Source: Lingula anatina (Eukaryota > Brachiopoda > Lingulata > Lingulida > Lingulidae). From it: 45,477 nt of DNA. Within the stretch, counting starts at the first letter, position 1. Every line of letters begins with the position of its first letter. The position numbers and the translations under genes were made by a program. The DNA lies in assembly GCF_001039355.2 (NCBI RefSeq), contig NW_019774602.1, forward strand, positions 212,535 to 258,011. The letters run 5' to 3'. Under the pieces are notes generated by a model. That model searched no databases and was not told where the DNA came from. It saw nothing but the letters and a program-made list of their open reading frames with translations. Below, piece by piece: positions 19,960 through 34,100 of this stretch.

Positions 19960-22900
19960 ACACACAGTATGATGTCACTCAAATGACTGTACTTCAATCA
20001 CAACAATTCAACACATCTTGAAAAAGGAAATATACCCACATTTGGAGCAATGTCTAATATGCACATCTTGCCCTGTCTAAGTACTGTGCGAATGGACTCC
20101 AGCTTGGTCCCATAGAGGTTGCCGCCGTAGTCGCCATGTTCTAGATATTTTCCCTGCTGTATGTCTAGTTCCATGGCCTCTCGCGTCACAAAGTAGTAAT
20201 TGCGGCCATTTTCTTCTCCATCTCTTGGAGGTCTGGAGGTGTCTGTTAAAAAAATTATTTTTTTAAATACAGTTGCAAAATTTTATAAGAAGTTAGTTCA
20301 TTAAAAAAATGCATGCTGCACAATGTCCCTAACATAGAGTTGACAAATTTATTTTGATATTTAGTGTAACAGACAGAAAAGCTCCATACTCTTCCACTTA
20401 TCAGCACACTGCAGTGAATGATAAAAGATCCATGCATGTCCTTCCATAAAGTGAGAACAAAATAATTATCCAGGAACAAATGTTATTTAAATAGAATAAT
20501 CCTTACCATGTCACATATTTTTCTTTCTTAACTTGTTTAATTCATAGCATCTAAATAAATGAATTACGCAGTACGTAAAATGGTACGAGTAAATAAAACT
20601 TACGTGGAATAGTGGAGCCGAATCTATTTGGATCTGTATTCATCAGTCTGTTTTTTAATGTTCTTCTTCCAACTCCTTGGGCTCCCACCAAGATCAGGCA
20701 CTTACGCGGGAAGGGAGGCATCCTCACGATCTCTTCATATATAGGAATGTCTGCAGTGTCCAGCTCTACAACAAGAATTTGACTTTATGAAATCTAATGA
20801 ACAGTAATTAAACACAGATCTAGTTTCACTGATGCAATCTGTAAAATGCATGAAAATTGGATACATTTTGTTATACCACAATAGCATCTAGATTAAGTAC
20901 AACAAAATGCAAATCAAAAGTGTCATACTAAAATCATAGTAATCCGTCAAATTATTAAAAATTAACTTAGATATTGATAATAAAACTAAAACAAAACTGC
21001 ATTCCCCCCCCCCCTTTTTTTCCCTGTTTTTGACACAATCATACATTTAAAAGAGAGTACAAAGTGCTGGCTGATTGTGCTTGCTGTGACTATGAAGGTG
21101 ACAAAACAATGTGGTGCAACATTGGTGCAAGAGGCACAATCATTGTATCAATATATTGCTAGGTGAACAAATACAAAGAGTAAATAGTCCCTAACCCTCA
21201 TAGATCATAACCATTGCTTTAAAAAAAAAAAAAATCCACCAATTTTGTAAAATTCCTCTCCATGGGGGGAAATTCAAATTACCAAATAATGTCGCAAAGC
21301 ACTACAGCAATTATTTTCATACATTATTAAAAACAACAACATTAGAAATAGTGTATGCCAAAGGCATGTTTAAAAAAAATGACAAAATGCATTTTGAATA
21401 CACTTAAAATAAAACACTACATATAACCAGAAGAATACAGTTACTAATTAAAAAGAGATAGTTTCACGATATTACATACCACTTGCTTGTGAAGACTGGT
21501 ACAACACCTTTTTCTTTTTGGTGGTGAAGGTGAGTCCACAAAGCCCTAGAAATCAGCAAGCAAACTAAAGAATGCTAAGACTACACGTGACAACATTTAA
21601 TACCTTCGATCAAGAAGCATGCCCACTGAAGGGAAAGACCACAGAATGCTTTGCAGGAAGGCAGACGCTGAGTGAAAATGCAGCTCATTTTTATGAAATT
21701 TGAAAACCTGATCATGATAAATCTGAACTAAATTAGTGCTCAGTTTCTGAGACATTTCACATAAAATGCATCTTCTTAAAGAAGCCGCATCAAGAAAGAT
21801 GTGCATTTTTATTGGTTTCAATGCCCAGTTGCGTGTATCTAATGGACATACTCTAAGTGATAATTGTTAGGGAAACAGTGAGTTGCATTCTTCACATGCA
21901 AGGTGCCTTCATGCAACCTATATATTACATATCAACATACCACATAGTGAGTGATCACTGTACACATTGATTTTGCTCAGTATACTGTTTGCATTCAGTA
22001 GTGCACAGCTGGGGCCCAGTGTATAGCAATCAATGAAATCTCACATTTGTTTTTCCCCCTACTGACAATGAAAGCACAACACATACAACATGAGGGTATT
22101 TTTGTGATATGCCTGCCAGGAAGGCATAACATGCACCCAACTTACCACTACTGTGTTTCGGATCATACATTATTTTTCTCTTATTCTTTGTTTTGGCTAA
22201 ACCACATAGCCCTTTACAGGTGGCAGGAAATACAGAAAACTGATATCAATTAACTTTTCACTGTGGCTAAAATGTCATGCAAAGATTTAAGCTTCTTTGA
22301 CTCCAAAAATTAAAAGCAAAATATCAATGTGAAATTCAAGGCATAGATGTTTGGTGAAAAAACAATTATTATGCTAATGGTTTCATAATTTCATTATTAG
22401 CAACAAAACTGATACAACCAAATACTCATTTTATCAAATAAAAAATAATGTCATATAATGTAATTTTTTTTGCATTGGGATATATTTTGGGGGCTTAAAA
22501 ACTGAAAACTACAATAATAAATTCTTCGTTAAGATATGAACGAGGTGCAACTCACAAGACTTGTGTGTATAATCGTGGTCAGGACGAACAAAAGCTTTCC
22601 TTTTCTCTTCCAGTGATGTGGAGGGAACCAAACCTGTGGCTTCTTCATCCAATTTCTTAGCCTGAAAAAAAAAAGTTAAAAACATAAATTTGCTACTTTT
22701 ACTTTTGCCAAACACTTATGAAAACTCATTCTTTTGACATGAAAATACAATTTTTTGAAAGCTACTATGATTACCTTCAACTGTTTCCTTAATTCATCAT
22801 TATATTGTCTTGAAATCTGAATATTCATAATCTTATAATTAACTGAAACTGTTTTCACAATTAATAATTCTTTTAACATGAATGTATTGTGACATAAGTT

Positions 22901-25900
22901 ACATATGAAGCCAAATCTTTGCAAATAAACCCAACCAAATGCTGCTACATTTTTCAAATAGCATAACTTCAGGAAAAACCAAAGAGTAATGTTTCATATT
23001 TCCCATAATGTGATATTTAACCAAAGGTAAATGTTTCATATTTCCCAAAAAGTGATATTTAGCCAAAGGTAAATGTTTCATATTTCCCAAAAAGTGATAT
23101 TTAGCCAAAGGTAAATGTTTCATATTTCCCAAAAAGTGATATTTAGCCAAAGGTAAATGTTTCATATTTCCCAAAAAGTGATATTTGAGCAAAGTTTTTA
23201 GACTCTCTCTGTGCTATATACAGTCCATCACATAAACCACTGGCCTAACTGCCAATGTCAATACAAATTGGACCAGGCTGGTGAAAATTCTGAAAAACAG
23301 TCAGTCACAGGCCCGACTGGGCCAGTGGATTTTTCAGCTGTAACACATTCTCCAATTCATTTTATAAACGTTCAGGCTAAATATTGAAGTCTTTTTTTAA
23401 ATAACCTTTTGAAAATCCAAATTTTGGTTGTTGCATGTATTTATAATAGAAAGCCTGTTTAATCTCAGTGTTAATTGAAAAAAAATTTTAATTAACATTT
23501 TAATTAATATTGCTGTATTTTAATATTGATATTGCTGTTGCTGTATTGATATTGCTATATTTCAATCTATTTAATCAGACTGGGTCTAAGAATTCTGGTT
23601 CTGGCCAGTAACTCTCAGACCCTAGCGGCCAGGATGGCCTGGAAAATGAAAATTATTTGGCACAGACTGTATATGTAACACTTGGTAGTTTTCACCAAAG
23701 CTCACTTGAATAATTATGCTTTTGCACAAGCAGCAGTAATGGGTCGTACATTTCTACTTCATTTAACGGACTTTTATGACTAAAAGGAAATTTAAAGAAG
23801 CTGTAGTTTTAAAGCCATTTTTTGGCTTACTCAGGGATTAATTTGGTTCATCCCTAAGAATATCAACTTCAATTGAGTCATGTAAGAAACAAATAGAAGT
23901 GGTTTGTATGCCTTATAGAAAATCCATTATTTTTGCTCTATGCATAACTTAACGCAAAATGTCTGCTCCATTTAGCCCATTCACTCACTGAAGGTGATTT
24001 TTAAGAATTAAATAATTTACCTGCCACCAGTTGTCATCATCTGTACTCAGAACCTGGAGAATGTCCCCAAACCTGAACTGCAGGCCAGCATCTTTGGTGG
24101 GGATGAGATTATCTTTAGCTGGATTCCAGGAGAACAGGGCTTTCATATATACCTGGAATATAATTTTTGGGTGAATAAAAGAGGATTGGTGGAACAGGCA
24201 TTTCGTTGGGTCGAAGGGACAGGTGTCAAACAAAGCAGACTTTGTCATCATTAATATTCTAAAATATATAAGGATAGGTATATTTATGATATATGGTATG
24301 GAAATGAATCCAATATATGATCTAAGAAAAATTGAAATTAGACAAAAATCACTTTAAAAAAATCGAATCAGATTTAAAAGAAGTTTTCAAACAGTTTAAG
24401 TGTTCACATGTGATACTTATCAACTTTATTTAGGTTGCTCACAAGTTAGAAATAACATTCAATCTGAGATCATATCAAATCTTAAATTGGCCTTGCAAGT
24501 TAAAGCAAAACTAAAATCACAGTCAAACAATCAGTCATGGAATTATCCTTTATGATTTTTTTCCTAACAACATTACGATATGTTGTAGAAAATGGCCAAA
24601 ACTATCCACTTCTTATCAAAGGATTTTATTGCTGTATTTTTATCAATTTGATCATGGCAATGCTTCTTTGAAATTAATTCATCAATTAATCAGAGATTAA
24701 TTAATTAATTAATTATTAACAAAGGGTTTTAGGTTTTTATTGTTGTATTTCAATCAATTCCATCATAGCAATGCTTCTTTTAAATCAATAATAAAACTTG
24801 TTCAAAGAGTTTGTCACACTCCACACCCTCGGACATATACTAACCTGGTGTACTGGAGCATTTTCTAGGTAACTAGGCAGAACCTTGAAGGTGACACTGC
24901 CCAGGGTGTTCCTCATGATGTGTGCCAGCTGTTCAGGAGACTCCACAACCACTCCATTCACTTCCTTGATCACATCACCAACATGGAGTAAGCCTGGGAA
25001 TGATGTAAAAATATGTAATTATTGATGTGTTTCTTATAAGGCTTTAGTGGACTTTTATTATGTTATTAGGGAACAGATGACTTAAATTCTACATAAAACA
25101 AATCATTTTTTTAAAATAAATTTTCTTGAGTTTTACATTGTTAAGTGTATACAAATTTGAATTTTAGACTTTAAATATCATTATCTTTATTGTTATTTTT
25201 GAGAGCAGTGCACTGAAATGTGTAACATGTGAGGGCAAGGTTTAGTGCTTTCAGTTTTGCCAGAGTATAAAAAAACTGAGGTCACTGCTTACATTGGAGA
25301 CATTGATAACTGACTTTAATAACTAAATTTGATTTCCATTCCATACAAATTATATGCATGACATAAACAAGCATTATCAAAACACGTACATATTGTAGAT
25401 CTAGATCACAGCAAGAATTACTAAAAGTGCAAATCTCTACCAACTTGCAGGAAAAAAGGTAATAAAACTCTTTCAAAATAATATGATTCCTGGATGCAGT
25501 TGGCACTGCAATCAATTCATTCCCTCTTAAATAACTGTTTATCCTAATATATCTATAAAAATATAATATTAATTCTACAAATATTTGTAAATATCTTCTC
25601 CAGATCCCTTTCCCATAAAAGAGCCAGTGCCCATGAAAACACAATCCCCTCCACAGACAGAGAGAAAGAGAGCGCATTCAGAACGGCTGACTAATAGATC
25701 CACAGATCAAATATAGTGACCTGTTTAAAAGCTTGCCACTTAATTCCTGATTAGACACTGAATACATTCCCAGCAGGGATTATGCAACAAGCATTCAAGT
25801 GGGTCGGCCATAATAGGGAACATCCGAGATAGCCTTTTTTGAACATCTGCACAGCAGATGACGTCAAACGAGACCTGGATTGGAGCGAGATTTCACGAGA

Positions 25901-28120
25901 GGTGGGGTTAAAATCTGCCATTGAAACTTCTCTCGCGGTTGTGCACAAGTCTATGTTATAGGATTGCATTGAGTAAATTTTGGCGTTGTCATGTAATTTG
26001 AGATAGAGCAACGCACTGGCGAATTGCTAATGTTGTGTCGTAGGGTGCATTGCAGTAAAACCTAACCGAGAAAACCAGGAAAATGACCATGGATGACAGA
26101 CACGACTGGCGAGAGAAGTGAAGTAAAGAAAGAGAAGTAGTTGGGCTTGAACAGATTAAAAGGACTAAGTGCCGACATATTTAAAGTACAGATCAGGTCG
26201 CAGTATTTTGTAGGAAGAAAGGGACCAACTACAGACAACTAGCACCCGACACGTCACTGGCTTCATGGCATCACCGTATAGACCGTATCATCAACGGTCG
26301 AGGGACATATTAATAAGTAAGTTTTGTGTGTGTAGTTTACAGAACACCACGTAATACAGCCCTAGTACTTGTGATTAATAGTCTTTTACGGTAACCAGGC
26401 CCGTGGCCAGCAATTTTAGAGGGGGGGGGTCGTTTTCTGAAAAAGTGGACCTTTTACCATAAAATCCTCAAGTACATAGATCAAATTGTACCCAGAGTGG
26501 ATCTTTTCCCAGCAAAAAGGGTGGTTCTTTCGAACCCCCCAAATATATATGCCTATGTATTGTACTGCACTAGCAATTTAATGAAGAAAATAATTTTTCT
26601 TGCTAGTATCATTTTTATGTTACTGTAGTGACTTTTTTAATAACTATATGACACCTGTTTTTCATATCATTTACTCGGATCACAAATCCAAGTTCGCCTT
26701 TGATGTTGTGTTTATTTGTTGTATTTGTGTTTAACTGTCAATAAAATGCAATGATTCTGTGAACATTTCAACTTATATATTGTCCATTTTAATACTTTCT
26801 TTTGCCATCTTTCCTGTCATTTAAGTCAGATCTGATCACAATAAAACTTACATTTTGTGAATGCTATCCACTAGTTTCTATAGCATCATTTTCATAAGAA
26901 AATAAATGAAGAAAATTAACTTTATGATCAAATTTGAGCTTTTTGAACTAGTTACTATAAATTAAAATCAAATCAAAATTTAAATTTAGTAATTATGATA
27001 ACCTAAAAATGAAGCAATTAAGCCCTTGACAGCACTGGATTATTTTATTTACAAATGTCCAATGCTTGTAGAATGTACATGGACCTACTTTCAACATTGA
27101 TCTCATTGAAAGCAAAACAGTCATGCCACTCCCATAAAGTGACAAAAAGGTTGCAAATGAATCTCAAGTCAGTTGTACGTACATATTATATCAATACTTT
27201 TTCTTTATAAAGTGAAAAAAGAACAAGCCTGTAGCTCAAAAATTTTAGAAGTTCAGCTATTTTTCAAGTAAAGAAATCGCTGCTCTACTTCCTTGTGGTC
27301 TCCATATTTTAACCCCACCTCAAGGCAGATCTCGTAAAATCACGGGGAAATATGGTCTTCTCGTTGAGAACCCGGACAACCTCTATTAATCCACAGACCT
27401 GTTCTGAATGTGGTAATACACGCACTGACAATCATAGCACTCATTACCTTGTTTATCAATGATGCTTCCAGCTAATATTCTTGCAATCACCAGGTCATTT
27501 TCTTCCCTGACCACTGTTATTCCCTAGTTAAAAAGAAAACAGATCACTTTCAATTAAATTCAGCATCAATTACATTTCAAGTAATGTCCCCAAGCCAATC
27601 ATGCTGCATGGGTTTTTCAATTTAAAAGCTATGATTTATAACCAAATGAGAAAATCAGACTATGTATGATGAAATGACATAGCACGGAAAGGTGTTTTGA
27701 CTTAACAATTTCTATCAGTTGAATATTATGATAGCAAAAAGCTTCATTTTGAATTTAATATGCTATATTTGCAAAGCCCAGCAATATGAACATTCCAGAG
27801 GAAATCTAACCACTTCACAGCAATCATTTCCTTCTATTTATAATCTTATGATTACATCAAATCATATAAGACAAGACATATTTCATAACACAGCCACATT
27901 TTGAATCAGACCTACCAATGGTTCATCATCTGTTTTCCGTATACCCACAACTCTGATGGCGGAATCTCCAGAAATTTCACCAGCATCATAATTTGAAGCA
28001 GATTCTTCATCGCTGTAGTAAACATCTGGCTCCTCGTAGTTCTTGTTGGCAACATCATCATGAGCAACAACCAGTGCCTACAAAGATATACGTCAAGCTA
28101 AATAACGTGTGTAAGTGTAT

Positions 28121-28154
<34 letters not shown>

Positions 28155-31100
28155 TGGATGGAGGAAGAGAGATGATTATAATTATTGTGATAACATGTAT
28201 AATACTAGAATTAAATCAAGCTGTAAGTCAAAGTGGTCATAACTGTGATCATGTTAAATTTTGAGAATTTACTCAGTCTTATGATATTAAATGTAGTGAA
28301 ATGGTCAAATACAATCTTGCATAGCACACTATTTTTCCCCAAAGATTCATGCTGATCAATACATAGTTACATAAACCAGAAGGCTTCAGAAGTTATGGAT
28401 ATTGTTTCTCAGAGGCAAATCCTGGATTTTAATATTGAGGGGGGGGGGGGGGGGGGGGGTCTAGAGGTGCTACCAAAGGGAAACTATGTGTTAGTTTTCA
28501 GATGTCATTATCAAAATGTGCGATGATGAACGATAAAAAGTCTACTTGAAGTATGCCAACTTTCACACTCATGCAGACCAGAAAAAGCTTTTTTTTTGTC
28601 CAAAACGAATACTTGTGATATTATGTCTCTCTCTGACACTTCCCTTGTTTGGAAGATCGTACTTCAGCTGGCAGCAATCAATATGTTAGACATGTCATTC
28701 ATGACACCAGCCTGGGGTTGTTGCTGCTCTTAATGCACGAAAAGGATTACTCTGAAAGGTTACCCTGATTAATACTGTACACTAAAACACATTACTTAAA
28801 CAACAACCTTCAGAATTCTTTCCTTTTTTATAAAGAAGTCTTATCAAGTTTCAGAACTATAAATCAAAACTTCAATTTTAAAGATACACTTCACCCAAAG
28901 GAAATAAATATATTGGTGCTTTTTATCAAATGTCAAATGTCTTTTTCTTAAGACCTCATTTCTCATTACTAGAACTGCTTTGTTTTTCAGCAACCATATC
29001 TCTTTACTTTTTCACACTTATAAAGACCTTACCAAATGCAATTGGTAAGGTTGAAGGTTTTCATAACATATTGAATGCAAAATGTAAAGGTTACAACAAC
29101 ATGTGGGCAAAACATTAAGAAATATTTTTCCTAGCATGGTGAATTTTTGAACACATTACAGCAAGGCAAAATTCTGGTTCATTTTTATTAATCTTTGAGT
29201 CTGACTCCAACTGAAAAGCTCACTACATCTTTTCACATAAATTCACATACAACAATTTTGAAGGCTTGAGCAAGAATTGATTTCACACCCAGACAGAAGA
29301 GCAGGCAATACAAATGAAATTAAGATCTATCTAACCTTTCGAGAAAATGGGAAAACTGATCTAGCCAGATGCTCCTCAGGATGCACAATAAAGAAGATAG
29401 ATCAAGTCATCAAGATATTGATACCTGGTCACAATGACAAGGAAGACCTGTTTAAGCATCATGATACTCTTGTTGACATTGTATCATACTGTGGGAATAC
29501 AATCTGGATCAGTATTTACAGTCATGAGATCATTCGTGAACCGGGTAATTCTGGAGAGACAGGAGATGAGATGCAATTTGTTCTCCACTGTAACCTTTAA
29601 AAATCAGCCAGGGGGGATCTCATTTTTCATTTTCATTTTTAACTTATGATTTTTTTTTTGATTTACTAGTACTTGACAATTATTTTTTGCTTACTACTTT
29701 AAATAAATAAATAAAAAAAAACAATTACTAGTAGGGCTCTGGGTAGAAATATGAAAATGCTCACAAGCAAAGAAAAAAAAAACAGATGTATAATCAATAG
29801 CAGATTTATTTGGTATTATTTATTCATTTTGTAAACAGTACTGTAGGCTTCACTTAGTGCATGTGCTAAACTAAGCATATCATTATATACAGCCTATAAT
29901 GGCTTGTTCATTTCAACTGGGAAAATTATTAATTATTTAGATACATAATTTTGGAATCATTAAAAATACATTTTAGTGCTTTTACTGACTAAAATACATT
30001 TATTAGGTAGTCTATTTTCCAATTGTGTTGCTAACACTCAATAGGGATGTTCTAATTTCAAGAATTTTTTACTTAAAAATTGAGTATCTGTAAAATTCAC
30101 AATTTTCCTGGTTGAAATGGTCAACCCATTACTGTTAAATAAAAGTCTATGCTATTCCATTCATATTTATAGGAGGATGACATTTTCACATTCAGATATT
30201 TTGCTTTGTCAAAACATGCACAATATGAGTTTTCACTTCATGTTGTTTGCATTGAAGCTTCACTTTAAACTTGTTCTATGTCAGAGAATTTACTTTAAGA
30301 CAGTATCTATATTGTATATGCCAACAGATCTGCAGTTAGCCTAAAGGTAAGCATTTTTTAAACAGTGATATGAAATAAGTTATCCCACTTAAAGATATAC
30401 CAATATGTCTTAAATGTGAAAATCTGGCATTATACTAGCTATTTGGGTTTAGTAAAAACATAATATGTTTCAATGCAATAACTGACCTAAGTGTTTCTGG
30501 GATGAGGCAAAAAGAAAAATAAATAAATAAAAAACTTCAACTTTAAGAGTACAACTCACCATTTTAATAATAGCCACACAATATATAATTTAGTCACATA
30601 AATTAGCAAATTTGCAATTTATTCAAAAACTGTGGACAAAACTATGGGAAAAATTACCGGTCTTGTCACATAGGCAACTATACTACTACATATACTCACT
30701 CTGACGTGTGGTTTGGACAAGATGGCCTGTAACTCCTCCGCGTCTCGGGACGTTCCTTCCGTCAACTCTTCGTTCACACCCTTCACCAAAGCTATAGTGT
30801 CGTGGTGGGCTGGAATGGGTTGCTCATACTCCAAAGAATCTTGGACCTGAATGGTGTATTTCAGTTAAAACAAATCAAATATATCAAAATGATTTGAACA
30901 TGGCATAAAATGTTCTATGTGCGACACCAATAAAAAGAGCCCAGTCCTCCAACAAGGCAGCTCAATTTTCATTTTCTATAATTAATTATCACAGGCCTAA
31001 CCAATTAATCAATCAATTATTAAATCTTGCAGGCTTTAACTTCAAGAAAAAATAAAAGATTAAAAAACATGTCTCCATGTATTTAAAATAGAGTTCTGTA

Positions 31101-34100
31101 CAAAAAAAAAAAAACTTTGAGAAAATATTCCAATCGAACACATTTTTGAGCCTGACTGGTATTTTTGTTAGACATCAGGGCTACATCATGACAAGTGAAT
31201 TTCACTTTAAAGGTCAGAAAGTATTAAACTAATTTGAAAAAATAAAGCCAAAATGCATTAAGATCACAGGCAAGAAAACTCAAACAACACCTCAGTTATA
31301 GTGACCTTAGAAGTTTATCAGATAAAATGTTATTTGTAGGTTAATGCAAAAAAGAGATCCAGAGGAGAAAAATATCCTACTGAAATGTCAGTTGGCAAAA
31401 AAATATATACCACGTAATTACAGTTTATTTATCTCTCACAACCTGGAAAGAGTATATCACCAGTGGCAGTTAATTTACATTACAAGATATTTATGCCCTA
31501 ATGTCTGTAGGGAACCATGGACACATTTTCTAAAGACCAAATAGAATTGTTTTGATGATGACTGAAAATGTACCTTGAATTTACAAATAATGCAGTTTTG
31601 TTGACTTTTTGGGTTTGTATTCTATGAGGGGTCCAGGATAAGTTAATTTACAACCATGCTTTATTGTTGAAATAAAGGGCAAATAAGGTGACTGCAAAGG
31701 TTTGCTTTATTGTTCTGGTGAGGAAGTAGAATATGTAGGCCAACTGTAAACCTTATCCATCTATGAAGTGTTTACCACAAACACCTGACAACGATTTTTT
31801 GCTTACCGCAAAAAAAGAAAAAAAAAACAAAAAAAAAAAAACTCTAGGTAAAATTATAAAGAAGCATACGAACAAAGAAAAGACCAGGTATATACTAGTA
31901 ATCAATAGCTAATTCATTTAGTATTCATACATCACAGACAAAAACCTGTTCAACTTCTTAAAAAAAAATTGTGTGTTTGCTCTGTCAACTGCCTTTCCAT
32001 ACCTTGACCAAGGAATTAATGACATTGTTGTCCAAAAGTTCCTTCAGGAAAGCCACATCCACATCAGAAGCTCCAGCTTTCTCAAATCTGTTGCCATTTT
32101 TTTCAATTTCATTCTTTACTGTCTCAAAAGCAGCTGAAACAAGAAACAGGCTACTCATAAAAGAAAGTTTTAAAAAGACAGTAAGGTTCTACAATAAAAA
32201 CTTCTAAAAATTGAATTGTAAGTTCCAATGAATCAATTTAAGCTAGATAGATCACATTCAAAACAGTGGACAAACTAGTCCGAGGGTCAAATATGGCGAC
32301 CCACTAAAAAACTTGCCATCTAATCCGCTAACAGACACCGAATGGATTCCCAGTAGGGAAGTATGCAAGTGGGTTGGCCATATTTGACCCTTGGACTAGT
32401 TAGTCCACTGTTCTGAATGTGGCCATAGTCTACCTAGTATGCATCAGTGACTGGGGTAGCGTAAGCAATTTTTTTCTTTTAGCCAAAATCACCACTTTTT
32501 TGTCAATTTGTTATCCAAATGGTTATAATTTGACTAAAACAAGTCAAATCAAGTCATTTTTGTTTAGCCAATTTAAGTCAAATTTAGCATTTGGCAAAAG
32601 TGGCGAGTGTTAGCACTACCCCAGAGTGAGTCTAAGTAACCTTTCTCCTATGCAAATCATGACGGCTAATTAGGCAATATTTAATACCACTACACATTTC
32701 ATATGGCTTTTATCTCGAGGGTTGATATTAATCAAATAAATGGCCAAGGTATGGTTCAAATCAAGCAGTAACTTTATTAGCTAGTATCAAATACAGTCTA
32801 TATGGGCATGAAATTACTAGTTATCCAACTGCACAACAAAGCTTGCAATTTGCACTGTCTAGTTTTTATTTAACAAAAGTAATGCATGTTGACAGACATT
32901 TTGAACAAATTCGCCCATACTGTTGACTTACATTCATGGAGTACTTCCCTTAAAACTACAATTACCAGCGACTATAATAGCTTCAGTTGTTTCTTTTTAG
33001 GGAAATAAATATTAGGTTTCATCCATTTTAAATTACATTTAACTTATGGGAAAAAGATAGTAATGAAGTAATCCTTGTATACACTGTGAACATGAAAACC
33101 TCATAATAATGTGCAGTGAGAGAAAAGCTCAATCTCTTAATGCTGATTTGGAACTAGGTTCTTTTGAATGAGCTCATTACTTTCGTTTGCTTAATTCACT
33201 TCAAAGAGAAAGGTATGAGTGGTTTTTATTCTATTATGATGCATTTTGTACCATGTATGCAAAATACTTGTAATGATACTTCAATTTGTTTTGAATAATT
33301 CAATATGTTGACTTTAATTGAACCATAATGATATTATCAATCATTCTATCATTTCAATGTCTCTCTATTATTATTCAGTGCCCAAGCTCTAATTTCCTTG
33401 GTTTATATTTTTGTAACCTTAGCAAAGCCAAGACAATCTTCATATAAAACATCTGGGTATTGCTTGTTGAGAAAATGTCTCTTGTACAAAAAAGAGAATC
33501 AACTGACGACTTGACATAAAAGAGCAATCAGCAACATAAACTTTTCTCATAGTCTGAGTTGTTAAAGCCTTAGTCACCACAGCTATCCTAACACTATAAA
33601 AGTATGTGAAAACCATGCAGGCATTTTCAGTATGTAATTCTAATACAGCTTGCAAGGTTGCAACTATCACAGTTATGAACAACATTTACGACAAATACAG
33701 AGACAAGGAACTATTTTTGCCTGAACAACAGTAGAAAAATTCAGTCATAAATTCAAAACATCCTGACCTTGAGTCAAGAGACATAGGCCAAGACTATGAC
33801 TCATCTTAAAATCAACAAAGTACTGTATATATGCATTTTCCATATACTTTGTTTTATTTTCAAATGTCACAGTGATCATATAAAATAAACTGTTCTCTTA
33901 AAACTTAAAATCAGAGAGAATGTCATCCAAATGCTGATAGGCCTTAAAAAGAGAAGTCATGCAACTACAGTATGCAGTTGATGGGTTCAAATATTCCAGT
34001 CCCTATCAAAGGAATATAAATATCTAAATTAACATATTTATCACCACCACAGATTCTTGATGCAACTATATTAAAAAAGAATTCCAGAATAAAATGGAAT

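Larger units (their letters stand above)
24994..27447 (-). other. MAGUK intron 5 (2.45 kb), rich in transposon remnants
   Basis: Holds a MITE copy at 25674-25845, a hAT-type copy at 26396-26560 and a related terminal fragment near 27395-27413. The ORFs at 25282-26011 on minus have no recognisable domain. Confidence 0.65.
28078..30699 (-). other. MAGUK intron 3 (2.6 kb)
   Basis: Contains a GA microsatellite (28121-28155), a hAT-like end with poly-G (28410-28460) and an unassigned 107-codon plus-strand ORF at 29277-29600. Flanking exon phases match, so no missing exon is implied. Confidence 0.65.

Noticed and set aside
22899-23192. 97-codon ORF with 14-residue repeats
   Set aside because: Produced by a 42-bp minisatellite; no start context, domain or splice support.
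33960-34010. B-box-like ggttcaaat as a tRNA or SINE
   Set aside because: No A box at proper spacing and no cloverleaf could be drawn.
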